A stretch of 64,000 nt of DNA from Scleroderma bovista. Its lineage: Eukaryota; Basidiomycota; Agaricomycetes; Boletales; Sclerodermataceae. Of this stretch, positions 36,736 through 45,415 are shown one piece after another; position 1 is the first letter of the stretch, and each line of letters begins with the position of its first letter. The notes under the pieces are model-generated. The model had not been told where the DNA came from, searched no databases, and saw only the letters and a program-made list of their open reading frames with translations. The translations under genes and the position numbers were made by a program. Where the stretch lies: NCBI GenBank assembly GCA_037178675.1, contig JAYMGJ010000044.1, positions 57,975-121,974 on the forward strand, written 5' to 3'.

Positions 36736-36766
36736 AGAGTGAGGATAAAACGGGCATCCTCGCTCT
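36723..36766 (+). promoter_or_regulatory. -1 programmed frameshift signal (slippery heptamer plus hairpin)
   Basis: In the gag frame 36723-36729 reads T TTA AAA, a canonical X XXY YYZ heptamer, two codons before the gag stop. After a 7-nt spacer (GACTAAA), GAGTGAGGAT (36737-36746) pairs with ATCCTCGCTC (36756-36765): 10 bp with one G-U pair around a 9-nt loop. One more A-T pair (36736/36766) is possible. Slipping -1 enters exactly the pol frame, which is open from there. Pol has no ATG near its start. Confidence 0.8.
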
Positions 36767-39700
36767 CGAGTCTTCATTGGACTTAGCTGTACGTATTCTG
36801 GACTATAGACTCTCTCGTGCTACTACTCCTGCAGTGCAGGAAATATTTAAATACCGCATTGCTTTGTTACGTACAAAAATAGCGAAAACCCACAAGAAAG
36901 TGTCTTCGGTAGTTTCTCCTGTTTCTGTTTCTCCTTCCCGCTACTCTGTGTTGTCTATTGATACTATGGACTGTGACTCGGACTATACTGTACCTTCTAA
37001 GGGGGTCCCTGCAAAGGGCTCGGCGCCGGAAGTAAAATCGAGCGTGCTTAATTCCCGATCGAATAAAAATATTTCTTCTCCTTCTTTGGCATCTAAGGAA
37101 CCGGAAAGTCCCGCCGGCAACTTGGAAGTTCACGTGGACTTACGAAGGTCCTTCACAATGGAACGTGAAGTGACGGTACCGGTCTGCATCCGCGGACCGC
37201 TTAACACTATTAAAGTAGACGCTCTGCTAGACAGCGGCGCTACTGGTTGTTTTGTTGACAAGAGCTGGGCTCTTGATCGACGACTTCAGTTATCTAAGCT
37301 AGTGAAACCCGTTCCTGTGCTTAACGTAGATGGCACTAGGAATCAGGAGGGTGACATCACGCATTATGTATTGTTAACAGTCGGTATTGGAAAACATGCT
37401 GAAAAGCTGTGGTGTGCCGTCACGTGCCTTGGAAAAGTGCCGCTTATCCTTGGCCACACCTGGCTTCAGAAGCACAACCCCGATATAGATTGGGTAACAG
37501 GCAAAGTTAATTTAACAAGGTGTCCGCCAGAGTGCAAGTCACTTTTGGAAACACGCTTTGCTAAGTTATTACGAGAAAACGAATCTCAGGAAACTTGGGT
37601 ACAAGCTTTGAAAGCTCATGAATCAAAGGTCGCTATCGATGAGTCGACCCTAGAGGAAGCTCAGAAGCAGGTTCCTAAAGAGTACTGGGAGTTCTTAGAC
37701 GTATTTAGTAAAAAGTTGTCGGAGCGCATGCCGCTAAGAAAACCTTGGGATCATGGAATTGATCTGAAAGAAGACTTCCCACCCAAAAAGGGAAGACTCA
37801 TTCCGCTCTCTGTTGATGAACAAAAAGAGGTCGAATCGTTCCTTGATGATCAACTCGCTAAAGGATACATTCGACCTTCTATTAGTCAGCAGACGTCACC
37901 GGTCTTCTTTATCCCAAAAAAGGACGGCAAGAAGCGCATGGTACAGGATTACCGTTACGTCAACGACTGGACAATTAAGAATAACTATCCGCTGCCGCTT
38001 ATATCTCAGCTTGTTGACAAGCTTAAGGGTTGTAAACTCTTCACGAAAATGGACCTTCGGTGGGGTTATAACAATGTGAGGATTCGCGAAGGCGATGAGT
38101 GGAAAGCTGCGTTTGTAACGCACAAAGGAGCTTTCGAGCCGTTAGTTATGTATTTCGGTCTCTGTAATTCACCCGCAACATTCCAGAAAATGATGAACGA
38201 GATTTTCCACGATATGTCGGATGTCTGCGTGGTGTATATCGATGACCTTATGATATTTACGGATACGGACGATCAGGAAAAGCATGATAGAATTGTGCTG
38301 GAAGTTTTGAAACGTTTACGTGATAACGACTTGTTTGTCAAACCAGAGAAGTGTCGCTTCAGAGTCACCGAAGTCGACTTCCTCGGTATGATCGTGTCAC
38401 GGGATGGTATCAAAATGGACCCTGAAAAAGTTAATGCTATTTTGAAATGGCCTGAGCCAACGAACGTAAAACAAGTTCGCGCGTTCTTAGGTCTCGGCAA
38501 TTTCTATAGACGTTTCATTAAAGATTATGCGGTCATGGCTAGACCCATGACGGACCTTACGTGTAAAGATACGGTATTTAACTTTGGAGAAAAGGAACGC
38601 GCTGCGTTCGAAGCTTTGAAAGCCGCCTTTACTCGTGCTCCGGTACTTCAGTACCCTGACCAGGACCGCGAATTCCGCCTCGAAACCGATGCGTCTGAGT
38701 TCGCCGTCGGGGGAGTGATATCCGTGAAGTGCGAAGACGGCGAATTCAGACCCGTAGCGTACATGTCGCATTCCATGACGCCTCCAGAACGAAATTATCC
38801 TATTCACGATAAAGAGATGCTGGCCATCATAAAAGCAACTGAGGCCTGGCGCCATTATCTCGAGGCCACTCCTTATGCCTTTGAGATCTACACGGACCAT
38901 CATAATTTAACGTACTTCACCAAGTCGCAGAATTTGTCTAAGCGCCAAGCGCGCTGGCAGATGTGGATGACGCGGTTTAACTATTCGCTTATCTATAAAA
39001 AGGGAACCCAGATGCACGTTGCAGATCCGCTTAGCAGACGATCGGACCATTACGTATCTAGTTCCGATGACAACAAGGACCAGGTCCTGTTGAACCCGGT
39101 ATCTATTAAACTGATCGACGTCACTGATCAGTCTTACGAAGAGCGACAGTCGCTCATTACGAACTTTCACGATACTCCTGTTGCCGGTCATAAAGGAGTA
39201 AAAGCTACGTATAACGCGCTCAGGAAGCATTATTCTTGGAAAGGGATGAAAGAGCAGATTCAAACCTACGTAAGGCACTGTCAAAAGTGCCAACAGTCCA
39301 AGGTGTCGAATCAAAAGACTTCTGGAAGTCTTATCCCTCTCCCTACCCCTAGCGGCCCGTGGCTTGATGTCACTATGGACTTTACCGAGATGCCGGAATC
39401 CCTCGGTTACAATTATATATTAGTCGTGGTTGATCGGTTCTCCAAGGAGGTCGTGTTTGTGCCTTGCACTAAGGAGGAAACCGCTTTGTCAACCGCCGAG
39501 TTATTTAGAGATCATGTCTGGTGTCAGCATGGACTCCCATCTTCCGTCGTGTCAGACCGCGGATCGGTCTTTGCAAGCAACTTCCTGGGGGAGTTGTATA
39601 GACTCTTAGGCATTAAAAGGAAAATGTCTACGGCGTTTCACCCTCAAACTGATGGTCAAACGGAGCGGTTGAACCGCGAAATTAATCAGTATCTCCGAAC

Positions 39701-40508
39701 CTACGTCAATGATCGACAAAGCGAATGGGCCAAATGGATCAAGATTGCCCAGTTCGTTTGGAACAACACGGTTTCGGAGGTAACCACTGATTCACCGTTT
39801 GGAATTACCCGGAGTTATTCCCCTCGTATGGGTGTCGAGCCGATCGACACAGTAGCCCCAGCGGCTAAGGACTTTGCCGCCGTATTTAATAAAGTCGTTG
39901 AGTCTTCTGAGAAGGCAAAACGTAATATGAAGCTTCAGGCGGATAAGCACAGGAATCCCGCCCCGGACTATGTTATAGGCCAACAAGTTTGGCTTTCTAC
40001 AGACAACCTTCGCATGCTAAATCGTGCTTCTAAAAAGCTTACGGAGAAGTGGATTGGTCCCTATGAGGTCACTCGTGTAACCCCGAATGCGGTCGAGCTT
40101 AAGCTCCCGAAAACTCTTCGGATTCACCCGGTTGTGAATGTTTCTCGAGTTAAACCTTATTTAGGTCCTCTTCCCGGTCAACCCGTGTCTCGGCCTGGTC
40201 CGATACATGTCTCTGAAGAACGCGATGAAGAGTACGAAGTGGACTATATTGTAGCCTCTCGTATTTATAAAAGACAGCTCCAGTATTTGGTACACTGGAA
40301 AGGGTACGAAGAACATGAGAGAACATGGGAGCCCTCATCGAACTTGAAGAATTCTCCTCTGGTAGTCGAGCGCTTTTACCGAGAGAACCCCTCTGCTCCT
40401 CGGAAGCTTCGTATGGCCCGAACGGACTTTGACTCGTTATTTAGTCGTATCCCCGAAAACCTCACGGTTTGCGACGCTCAGTTCTGCAGTCTGGAATCCT
40501 GCACCTGA
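36723..40508 (+). CDS. Pol of element 2 (expressed as Gag-Pol by -1 frameshift)
   Basis: The open frame continues from the slip site (FKRLKSEDKTGILALES) to TGA at 40506-40508. Domains in order: protease ALLDSGATGCFVD (about 37229), reverse transcriptase (VFFIPKKDGKKRMVQDYR to YIDDLMIFTD, about 38238), RNase H (LETDASEFAVGGVI), integrase zinc finger (HKGVKATYNALRKHY, CQKCQQSK), catalytic core (VTMDFTEMP, SDRGSVFAS, GQTERLNRE) and a C-terminal chromodomain (DYIVASRIYKRQLQYLVHWK, GYEEHERTWEPSSNL). All catalytic Asp/Glu residues are present. It appears fully functional. Confidence 0.93.
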   Translation, partial: FKRLKSEDKTGILALESSLDLAVRILDYRLSRATTPAVQEIFKYRIALLRTKIAKTHKKVSSVVSPVSVSPSRYSVLSIDTMDCDSDYTVPSKGVPAKGSAPEVKSSVLNSRSNKNISSPSLASKEPESPAGNLEVHVDLRRSFTMEREVTVPVCIRGPLNTIKVDALLDSGATGCFVDKSWALDRRLQLSKLVKPVPVLNVDGTRNQEGDITHYVLLTVGIGKHAEKLWCAVTCLGKVPLILGHTWLQKHNPDIDWVTGKVNLTRCPPECKSLLETRFAKLLRENESQETWVQALKAHESKVAIDESTLEEAQKQVPKEYWEFLDVFSKKLSERMPLRKPWDHGIDLKEDFPPKKGRLIPLSVDEQKEVESFLDDQLAKGYIRPSISQQTSPVFFIPKKDGKKRMVQDYRYVNDWTIKNNYPLPLISQLVDKLKGCKLFTKMDLRWGYNNVRIREGDEWKAAFVTHKGAFEPLVMYFGLCNSPATFQKMMNEIFHDMSDVCVVYIDDLMIFTDTDDQEKHDRIVLEVLKRLRDNDLFVKPEKCRFRVTEVDFLGMIVSRDGIKMDPEKVNAILKWPEPTNVKQVRAFLGLGNFYRRFIKDYAVMARPMTDLTCKDTVFNFGEKERAAFEALKAAFTRAPVLQYPDQDREFRLETDASEFAVGGVISVKCEDGEFRPVAYMSHSMTPPERNYPIHDKEMLAIIKATEAWRHYLEATPYAFEIYTDHHNLTYFTKSQNLSKRQARWQMWMTRFNYSLIYKKGTQMHVADPLSRRSDHYVSSSDDNKDQVLLNPVSIKLIDVTDQSYEERQSLITNFHDTPVAGHKGVKATYNALRKHYSWKGMKEQIQTYVRHCQKCQQSKVSNQKTSGSLIPLPTPSGPWLDVTMDFTEMPESLGYNYILVVVDRFSKEVVFVPCTKEETALSTAELFRDHVWCQHGLPSSVVSDRGSVFASNFLGELYRLLGIKRKMSTAFHPQTDGQTERLNREINQYLRTYVNDRQSEWAKWIKIAQFVWNNTVSEVTTDSPFGITRSYSPRMGVEPIDTVAPAAKDFAAVFNKVVESSEKAKRNMKLQADKHRNPAPDYVIGQQVWLSTDNLRMLNRASKKLTEKWIGPYEVTRVTPNAVELKLPKTLRIHPVVNVSRVKPYLGPLPGQPVSRPGPIHVSEERDEEYEVDYIVASRIYKRQLQYLVHWKGYEEHERTWEPSSNLKNSPLVVERFYRENPSAPRKLRMARTDFDSLFSRIPENLTVCDAQFCSLESCT

Positions 40509-40516
40509 GGGGGGAG
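40507..40516 (+). other. Polypurine tract of element 2
   Basis: gaggggggag lies three bases before the 3' LTR at 40520 and overlaps the end of the pol stop codon. Confidence 0.75.
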
Positions 40517-40519
40517 TAG

Positions 40520-40890
40520 TGTTACGGTCCAACTTTTTATCTTATCTAATCTGCGATTAGATAGCGTTTATCTTATCTTAGTGTACAGCCTCTATCTTAT
40601 CTACCTAGTCTAGACCTGTACCTCGTGCTGTACACGCTGCCACCCTTGACATCATTACGCATAGCCTTAGCTCCACAGTGATGTCATTACATAGCCTTTT
40701 ACCTGCACGTAGCCTCATGGATAGCCTTGCGTAGCCCTCGTGTATAGTAGTATATATACCATGCAATCCAGCACCCAGAGGCTCCCCATTCGAGCTCATC
40801 TTGGGTTATTGCTCTAGATCCTCGCGTCCTATTTCCTCTCAGAGTCTCGCGTGTAGTTGGGTCTTAGGTGTTCTGCCTAGGGTCATCTCA
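40520..40890 (+). repeat. 3' LTR of element 2
   Basis: 371 bp, differing from the 5' LTR only at 40728. It ends CA and is followed by TSD cacct (40891-40895). Confidence 0.95.
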
Positions 40891-42578
40891 CACCTCCAAG
40901 GTGCAGCATTTGATCAAGACATGGCACAATTAGTGAGGGAGATTGTCACTGGAGAACAGATGTTATTTTGGTTGGAGGCCCTTGGTGTATCAAAGTTGAT
41001 TAGGGAGGCCTGTGGGGCACTGATCTCTGCTGAGGGATGGTTGCAGGTAAGTTTATTCATGCCTAATCATGGGATGTCATCTCTCTAACATTGAATCAGC
41101 ACAAAAGAATAGAGTATGAAGAATCTTTGATGTTCATCAAGGATGGGATCAAATTTGTGCAGAACTTTGCTGGGATCATTGACAAGAGCACACCACACCT
41201 ATACTTATCAGCATTGCCATTTTCACCATCAAAGTCAATATTGGCAAGATCTCAGATTGAAAGATTTGCAGGAATTGCACAAGTTACTGTAGGACAACAG
41301 GATGACTGGCCCAGGAATCAACAGGTTCTTCAAGGGCACACAGACTTGGTCTGGTCAGTTGTATTCTCACCAGATGGAAGGCACATTGTGTCAGGTTCAG
41401 AGGATATGACAATCCAACTTTGGGATGCACAGACAGGTGGCCAGGTGGGAAACCCCCTCCTAGGGCACACACACTCAATCTTGTCAGTTGCATTCTCACC
41501 AGATGGAAGGTACATTGTGTCAGGTTCTTGGGATATGACAATCCGACTTTGGGATGCACAGACTGGTGACCAGGTGGGCAACCCCCTCCAAGGGCACACA
41601 CACTCAGTTGAGTCAGTTGCATTTTCATCAGATGGAAGACACATTGTGTCAGGTTCAAGGGATAAGACAATCCAACTTTGGGATGCACAGACAGGTGACC
41701 AGGTTGGTAACCCCCTCCAAGGGCACACACACTCAGTTTTTTCAGTTGCATTCTCACCAGATGGAAGGTACATTGTGTCAGGTTCAGAGGATAAGATAAT
41801 CTGGCTTTGGGATGTACAGACAGGTGACCAGATGGGTAACCCCCTCCAAGGGCACACAGACTCAGTTTTGTCAGTTGCATTTTCACCAGATGGAAGGCAC
41901 ATTGTGTCAGGTTCTTCAGATAAGACAATCCGACTTTGGGATGCACAGACAGGTGGCCAGGTGGGCAATCCCCTCCAAGGGCACACAAGCACAGTCTGGT
42001 CAGTTGCATTCTCACCAGATGGAAGGCATATTGTGTCAGGTTCAGAGGATATGACAATCCAACTTTGGAATGCACAGACAGGTGGCCAGGTGGGCAACCC
42101 CCTCCAAGGGCACACACAATCAGTTGAGTCAGTTGCATTCTCACCAGATGGAAGGTACATTGTGTCAGGTTCTTGGGACAACACAATCTGACTTTGGGAT
42201 GCACAGACAGTGGACCATGTGGGCAATGCCCTTACTAACAAGCAAAGTACAGATTTCCTCTCCAGTACACCCCCACCAATCCACTTCTCATCTTTAGCTA
42301 CACATGCACTGGATGATGCTCAGAGTCTTTTTGTTGACATGACCAATGTCAATGGGAACTGCTGAGACCTGATTCATTTGCAGAATGATGGCTGGATTGT
42401 GGGTCCCAATGGGCAACTGTTGCTGTGGGTGCCTCCCTCATACCATAAATTGTTTCACTATACTCCTTGGACACATCTAGTAATCCCAAGAGGTAGTCCT
42501 GAGCTTGATTTGAGCAAGATGGCTCATGGTCCTGCTTGGCACAGATGTTACACACCTCTTCCTGAGCATACTAATTAG
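40891..42578 (+). pseudogene. WD40 half of the interrupted NACHT-WD40 gene
   Basis: Reading resumes at the TSD: HLQGAAFDQDMAQLVREI. An intron follows GWLQ (41047-41099), then HKRIEYEESLMFIKDGIKFV. From about 41336 there are seven 43-residue WD40 repeats (GHT..V.SVAFSPDGR.IVSGS.D.TI.LWDAQTG.QVGNPLQ). At 42189 a TGA replaces the Arg of the seventh IRLWD. The same frame continues through LWDAQTVDHVGNAL, another TGA near 42363, and the family C-terminus DGWIVGPNGQLLLWVPP to a TAG near 42578. The propeller would be the ligand-sensing part of the receptor. With frameshift, insertion and stops the locus is dead as one gene. This half is nearly devoid of CpG. Confidence 0.85.
41336..42240 (+). repeat. 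129-bp tandem repeats encoding WD40 blades
   Basis: Seven near-identical 129-bp units, one WD40 blade each. The codon before LWD is CAA, CGA, CAA, TGG, CGA, CAA and TGA in successive units, which is the set expected from an ancestral CGA/CGG decaying at CpG. High similarity between blades is typical of fungal non-self recognition repeats that evolve by unequal exchange. Confidence 0.9.
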
Positions 42579-42759
42579 GTATTTAAGACAGTCATTAAGT
42601 TGGTTGCTTCACCTTTTGATACCTACTATTGTTTGAGCTTTATCAGTGCAATAACCTTTCTGCTTCTTTTTATTTTTTGTGTGATACATTGGCAACATGC
42701 ACAGGGAAGCTCTAGCCTAAAGAAGTTGAATTAAGATTGTGTGAAGGTATACAAGTGGT

Positions 42760-42767
42760 TATGGTAC
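42760..42767. repeat. 8-bp target-site duplication (tatggtac), left
   Basis: tatggtac precedes the left terminus CACCTTAGG and is repeated at 45043-45050 after the right terminus CCTAAGGTG. Confidence 0.75.
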
Positions 42768-45042
42768 CACCTTAGGCACCAGTTCTCGGTGGCAATAGAG
42801 GTCTCTCAGACGGGGTTTTTATATCGTGAGAAACCCATCTGAGAGACCAACCATCTGCACCGGGATCTGCCGCTCCTATTCGGCTAGTCCCGAATAGTGT
42901 TCATTTTGTCGGCTTCATGCTGGCATAGCCTCTATGACCACTCTAGACCCTCCGCCGAGGCTCATCTGAGCCTCCTTGGCTTCTTGATTTTTATTAATAG
43001 TTGTTGACCGCTCTAGGTAAGATTACATAAGTGCTAAAAGCGCTACTACTCCCAAAACATGGCCGCATTTGGTCAATACCAGAACTGCAATATTCCCACC
43101 CTCCTTGTGAGCCTCCTCTGCCTTCCTGTACCCCATCTCTGGTCCCCATGTACTGTACATAGTATCAGATATGTTATATAAGTATATAGGTCCATAAATG
43201 GAGCCTCAAATGAGTGTGCCAGAGGCTCTGGATGGTTGGAGAAATAGTTAGGGGTAAAAGTAAAAAAGGCTTCGCATTTTTGATACATTGGACATATACA
43301 CTTCTGAATTACATCCCCTTCAAGGAGCCATATGTACCTACAACATATACCAAGCGCATTTGATGGGGTGGAGCCTCTGAAGTGCTGTGTCACATTCTCC
43401 TCCTCCTGGTATAACACCCTGGGAAGCTCTTACTGCGAGTGTTGGTACTTTTGGGATGGTTTGTAAGTGTATTAGTTTACTATTACCACTTGTCTATCAC
43501 ATAAACTTGGATACAGAGTGCTCTAAAGGTGAGCAGGAGGGCAAACACTACTTTTATGAAAATAGGGGCTTTATCAGTCCCCAGTGCAACCATCCATATT
43601 CTGACTATCTAGGAGGCTCTGTAATACTATATAGTAGTTGCCATATCATCACCAAGTTAATAGCTTGATGTGGAAGCACAGGAGAAGTGAAATGATATGA
43701 TGGACAGCGTGGGAAAATGTCCGAAAAAATGCGGAGACTTTGAAAACATATCAAAAAAGTGACATAACACACCACACACAGCATTTGGTGGTCTATGAAT
43801 TGTGCTACTGACTCTCTAGTGTCATTACAGACTCTTTACATGTGTCACAGTATTTGTATAAACCATAATCTCTTCAGAAAGCGAAATTTTGGCACAAGAG
43901 AGCACCTTGTGCAATGGCTACATTTCAGTGCTGCAGGTTGCACAATCTGTACACTAAGTTTGGAGTCCAGAGGTTCTGTCAGGCTAACTAATGCAATATC
44001 CTGTATGGTAAGATCCTATCATAGGTCAGATCCTCAGTACCACCAGTAGAGCACCAAATGCTGTGTGTGGTGTGTTATGTCACTTTTTGATATGTTTTCA
44101 AAGTCTCCGCATTTTTTTGGACATTTTCCCACGCTGTCCATCATATCATTTCACTTCTCCTGTGCTTCCACATCAAGCTATTAACTTGGTGATGATATGG
44201 CAACTACTATATAGTATTACAGAGCCTCCTAGATAGTCAGAATATGGATGGTTGCACTGGGGACTGATAAAGCCCCTATTTTCATAAAAGTAGTGTTTGC
44301 CCTCCTGCTCACCTTTAGAGCACTCTGTATCCCAGTTTATGTGATAGACAAGTGGTAATAGTAAACTAATACACTTACAAACCATCCCAAAAGTACCAAC
44401 ACTCGCAGTAAGAGCCTCCCAGGGTGTTATACCAGGAGGAGGAGAATGTGACACAGCACTTCAGAGGCTCCACCCCATCAAATGCACTTGGTATATGTTG
44501 TAGGTACATATGGCCCCTTGAAGGGGATGTAATTCAGAAGTGTATATGTCCAATGTATCAAAAATGTGAAGCCTTTTTTACTTTTACCCCTAACTATTTC
44601 TCCAACCATCCAGAGCCTCTGGCACACTCATTTGAGGCTCCATTTATGGACCTATATACTTATATAACATATCTGATACTATGTACAGTACATGGGGACC
44701 AGGGATGGGGCACAGGAAGGCAGAGGAGACTCACAAGGAGGGTGGGAATATTGCAGTTCTGGTATTGATCAAATGCGGTCGTGTTTTGGGAGTAGCAACA
44801 CTTTTTGTGATTATGTAATCCTACAGGAAGCGCAGAAATAAAAACAAATCAAGTGGGGATTAAGCGGAGAATGCTGGGAGGCTCATGGGAGGCTCACCAG
44901 AAAGGGATGGGAACCACTCTGTCTATTTCGGGATTTGAGTGGGAGTAGTGCCGAGGGTGGGTATCTCTTAGATGGGTTTTGCCCTACAAAGAAACCCCAT
45001 CTGAAAGACCATGGGAACATCCTTAAACTGGTGCCTAAGGTG
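42768..45042. mobile_element. Foldback DNA element with about 1 kb terminal inverted repeats
   Basis: The left arm (42768-43790) and right arm (44052-45042) are inverted copies around a 261-bp unique centre. The termini are CACCTTAGGCACCAGTT and its complement, flanked by the 8-bp TSD. The inner 700 bp of the arms are almost identical (translated products differ at three of about 207 residues). The outer 300 bp are more diverged but retain a subterminal hairpin on each side (left: gtctctcaga...tctgagagac, 42801-42847). ORFs in the arms have no family match and occur symmetrically on both strands, so they are probably not genes. An 8-bp TSD fits hAT-like or KDZ-type transposases acting in trans. 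Confidence 0.8.
43791..44051. other. Unique centre of the foldback element
   Basis: 261 bp between the arms. An 84-codon ORF (43795-44049) fills it but has no recognisable domain. Confidence 0.5.
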
Positions 45043-45050
45043 TATGGTAC
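45043..45050. repeat. 8-bp target-site duplication (tatggtac), right
   Basis: Second copy of the duplication flanking the foldback element. Confidence 0.75.
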
Positions 45051-45149
45051 CACATAAACTAATAAGATGACATCAGCAAACCAGCCCTTTGCTATACAGT
45101 GCCACACAGACTTGTACAGAGTCATGGAGCCCATGGCAGAAAAGTACAT

Positions 45150-45415
45150 ACCTCATCTTCACCAATAATGATTTTTTCAATCAGATCACATCCACCAAGC
45201 TTAACTAGGTCAGGGCGATCGAACGTGCTCGCGATCTTATGACGGGCAACAGTCGTTTTCCATCTTCGAACGAGTCGGAGTTCGGGGTAGTAATTGTAGA
45301 TGAATGAAGCATTTGACACCGTATGCGGCGACGGCTTCTACCTTGGCTTTCATCTTTTCTCGTTCTGCGAGTTTTCCTGTGAAATCCGCTTTTTAACTGT
45401 ACTCTTTATTTTGAC
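45150..45415 (-). pseudogene. Fragment of the TCP-1 beta (CCT2) chaperonin gene
   Basis: The minus strand reads [20 protein letters not shown], a broken middle (FIYNYYPEL in another frame), then [20 protein letters not shown] and KIIIGEDE, followed by a GT donor. This is the conserved block of CCT2 around CFINRQLIYNYPE and [21 protein letters not shown]. About 40 codons between the two parts are deleted, frames are shifted, and the rest of the about 530-residue chaperonin is absent. The retained donor shows that it came from genomic DNA, not from a processed transcript. Confidence 0.75.

Larger units (their letters stand above)
34555..40890 (+). mobile_element. Ty3/gypsy chromovirus (element 2), complete, inside the STAND gene
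   Basis: The 6336-bp element has 371-bp LTRs that differ at one base (C at 34763, T at 40728), a 5-bp TSD cacct, gag with a zinc knuckle, pol with a canonical chromodomain, and a polypurine tract. It lies in the same orientation as the host gene. The near-identical LTRs and open frames indicate a very recent insertion. Confidence 0.96.

Noticed and set aside
38487..39314. Long minus-strand ORFs over pol of element 2
   Set aside because: Antisense to reverse transcriptase/RNase H coding sequence with strong codon bias; no independent evidence.
41336..42240. CRISPR-like array impression from regular repeats
   Set aside because: Units are contiguous, 129 bp, in frame and encode WD40 blades; there are no short direct repeats with unique spacers, and the genome is eukaryotic.
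41284..42241. Two 300-codon minus-strand ORFs over the WD40 array
   Set aside because: Antisense shadows of a codon-periodic 129-bp repeat; their repeats mirror the WD40 blades.
43073..44768. Four ORFs of 93-114 codons in the foldback arms
   Set aside because: They are mirror copies generated by the inverted repeat, lack any domain and overlap each other on opposite strands; better explained as non-coding arms.
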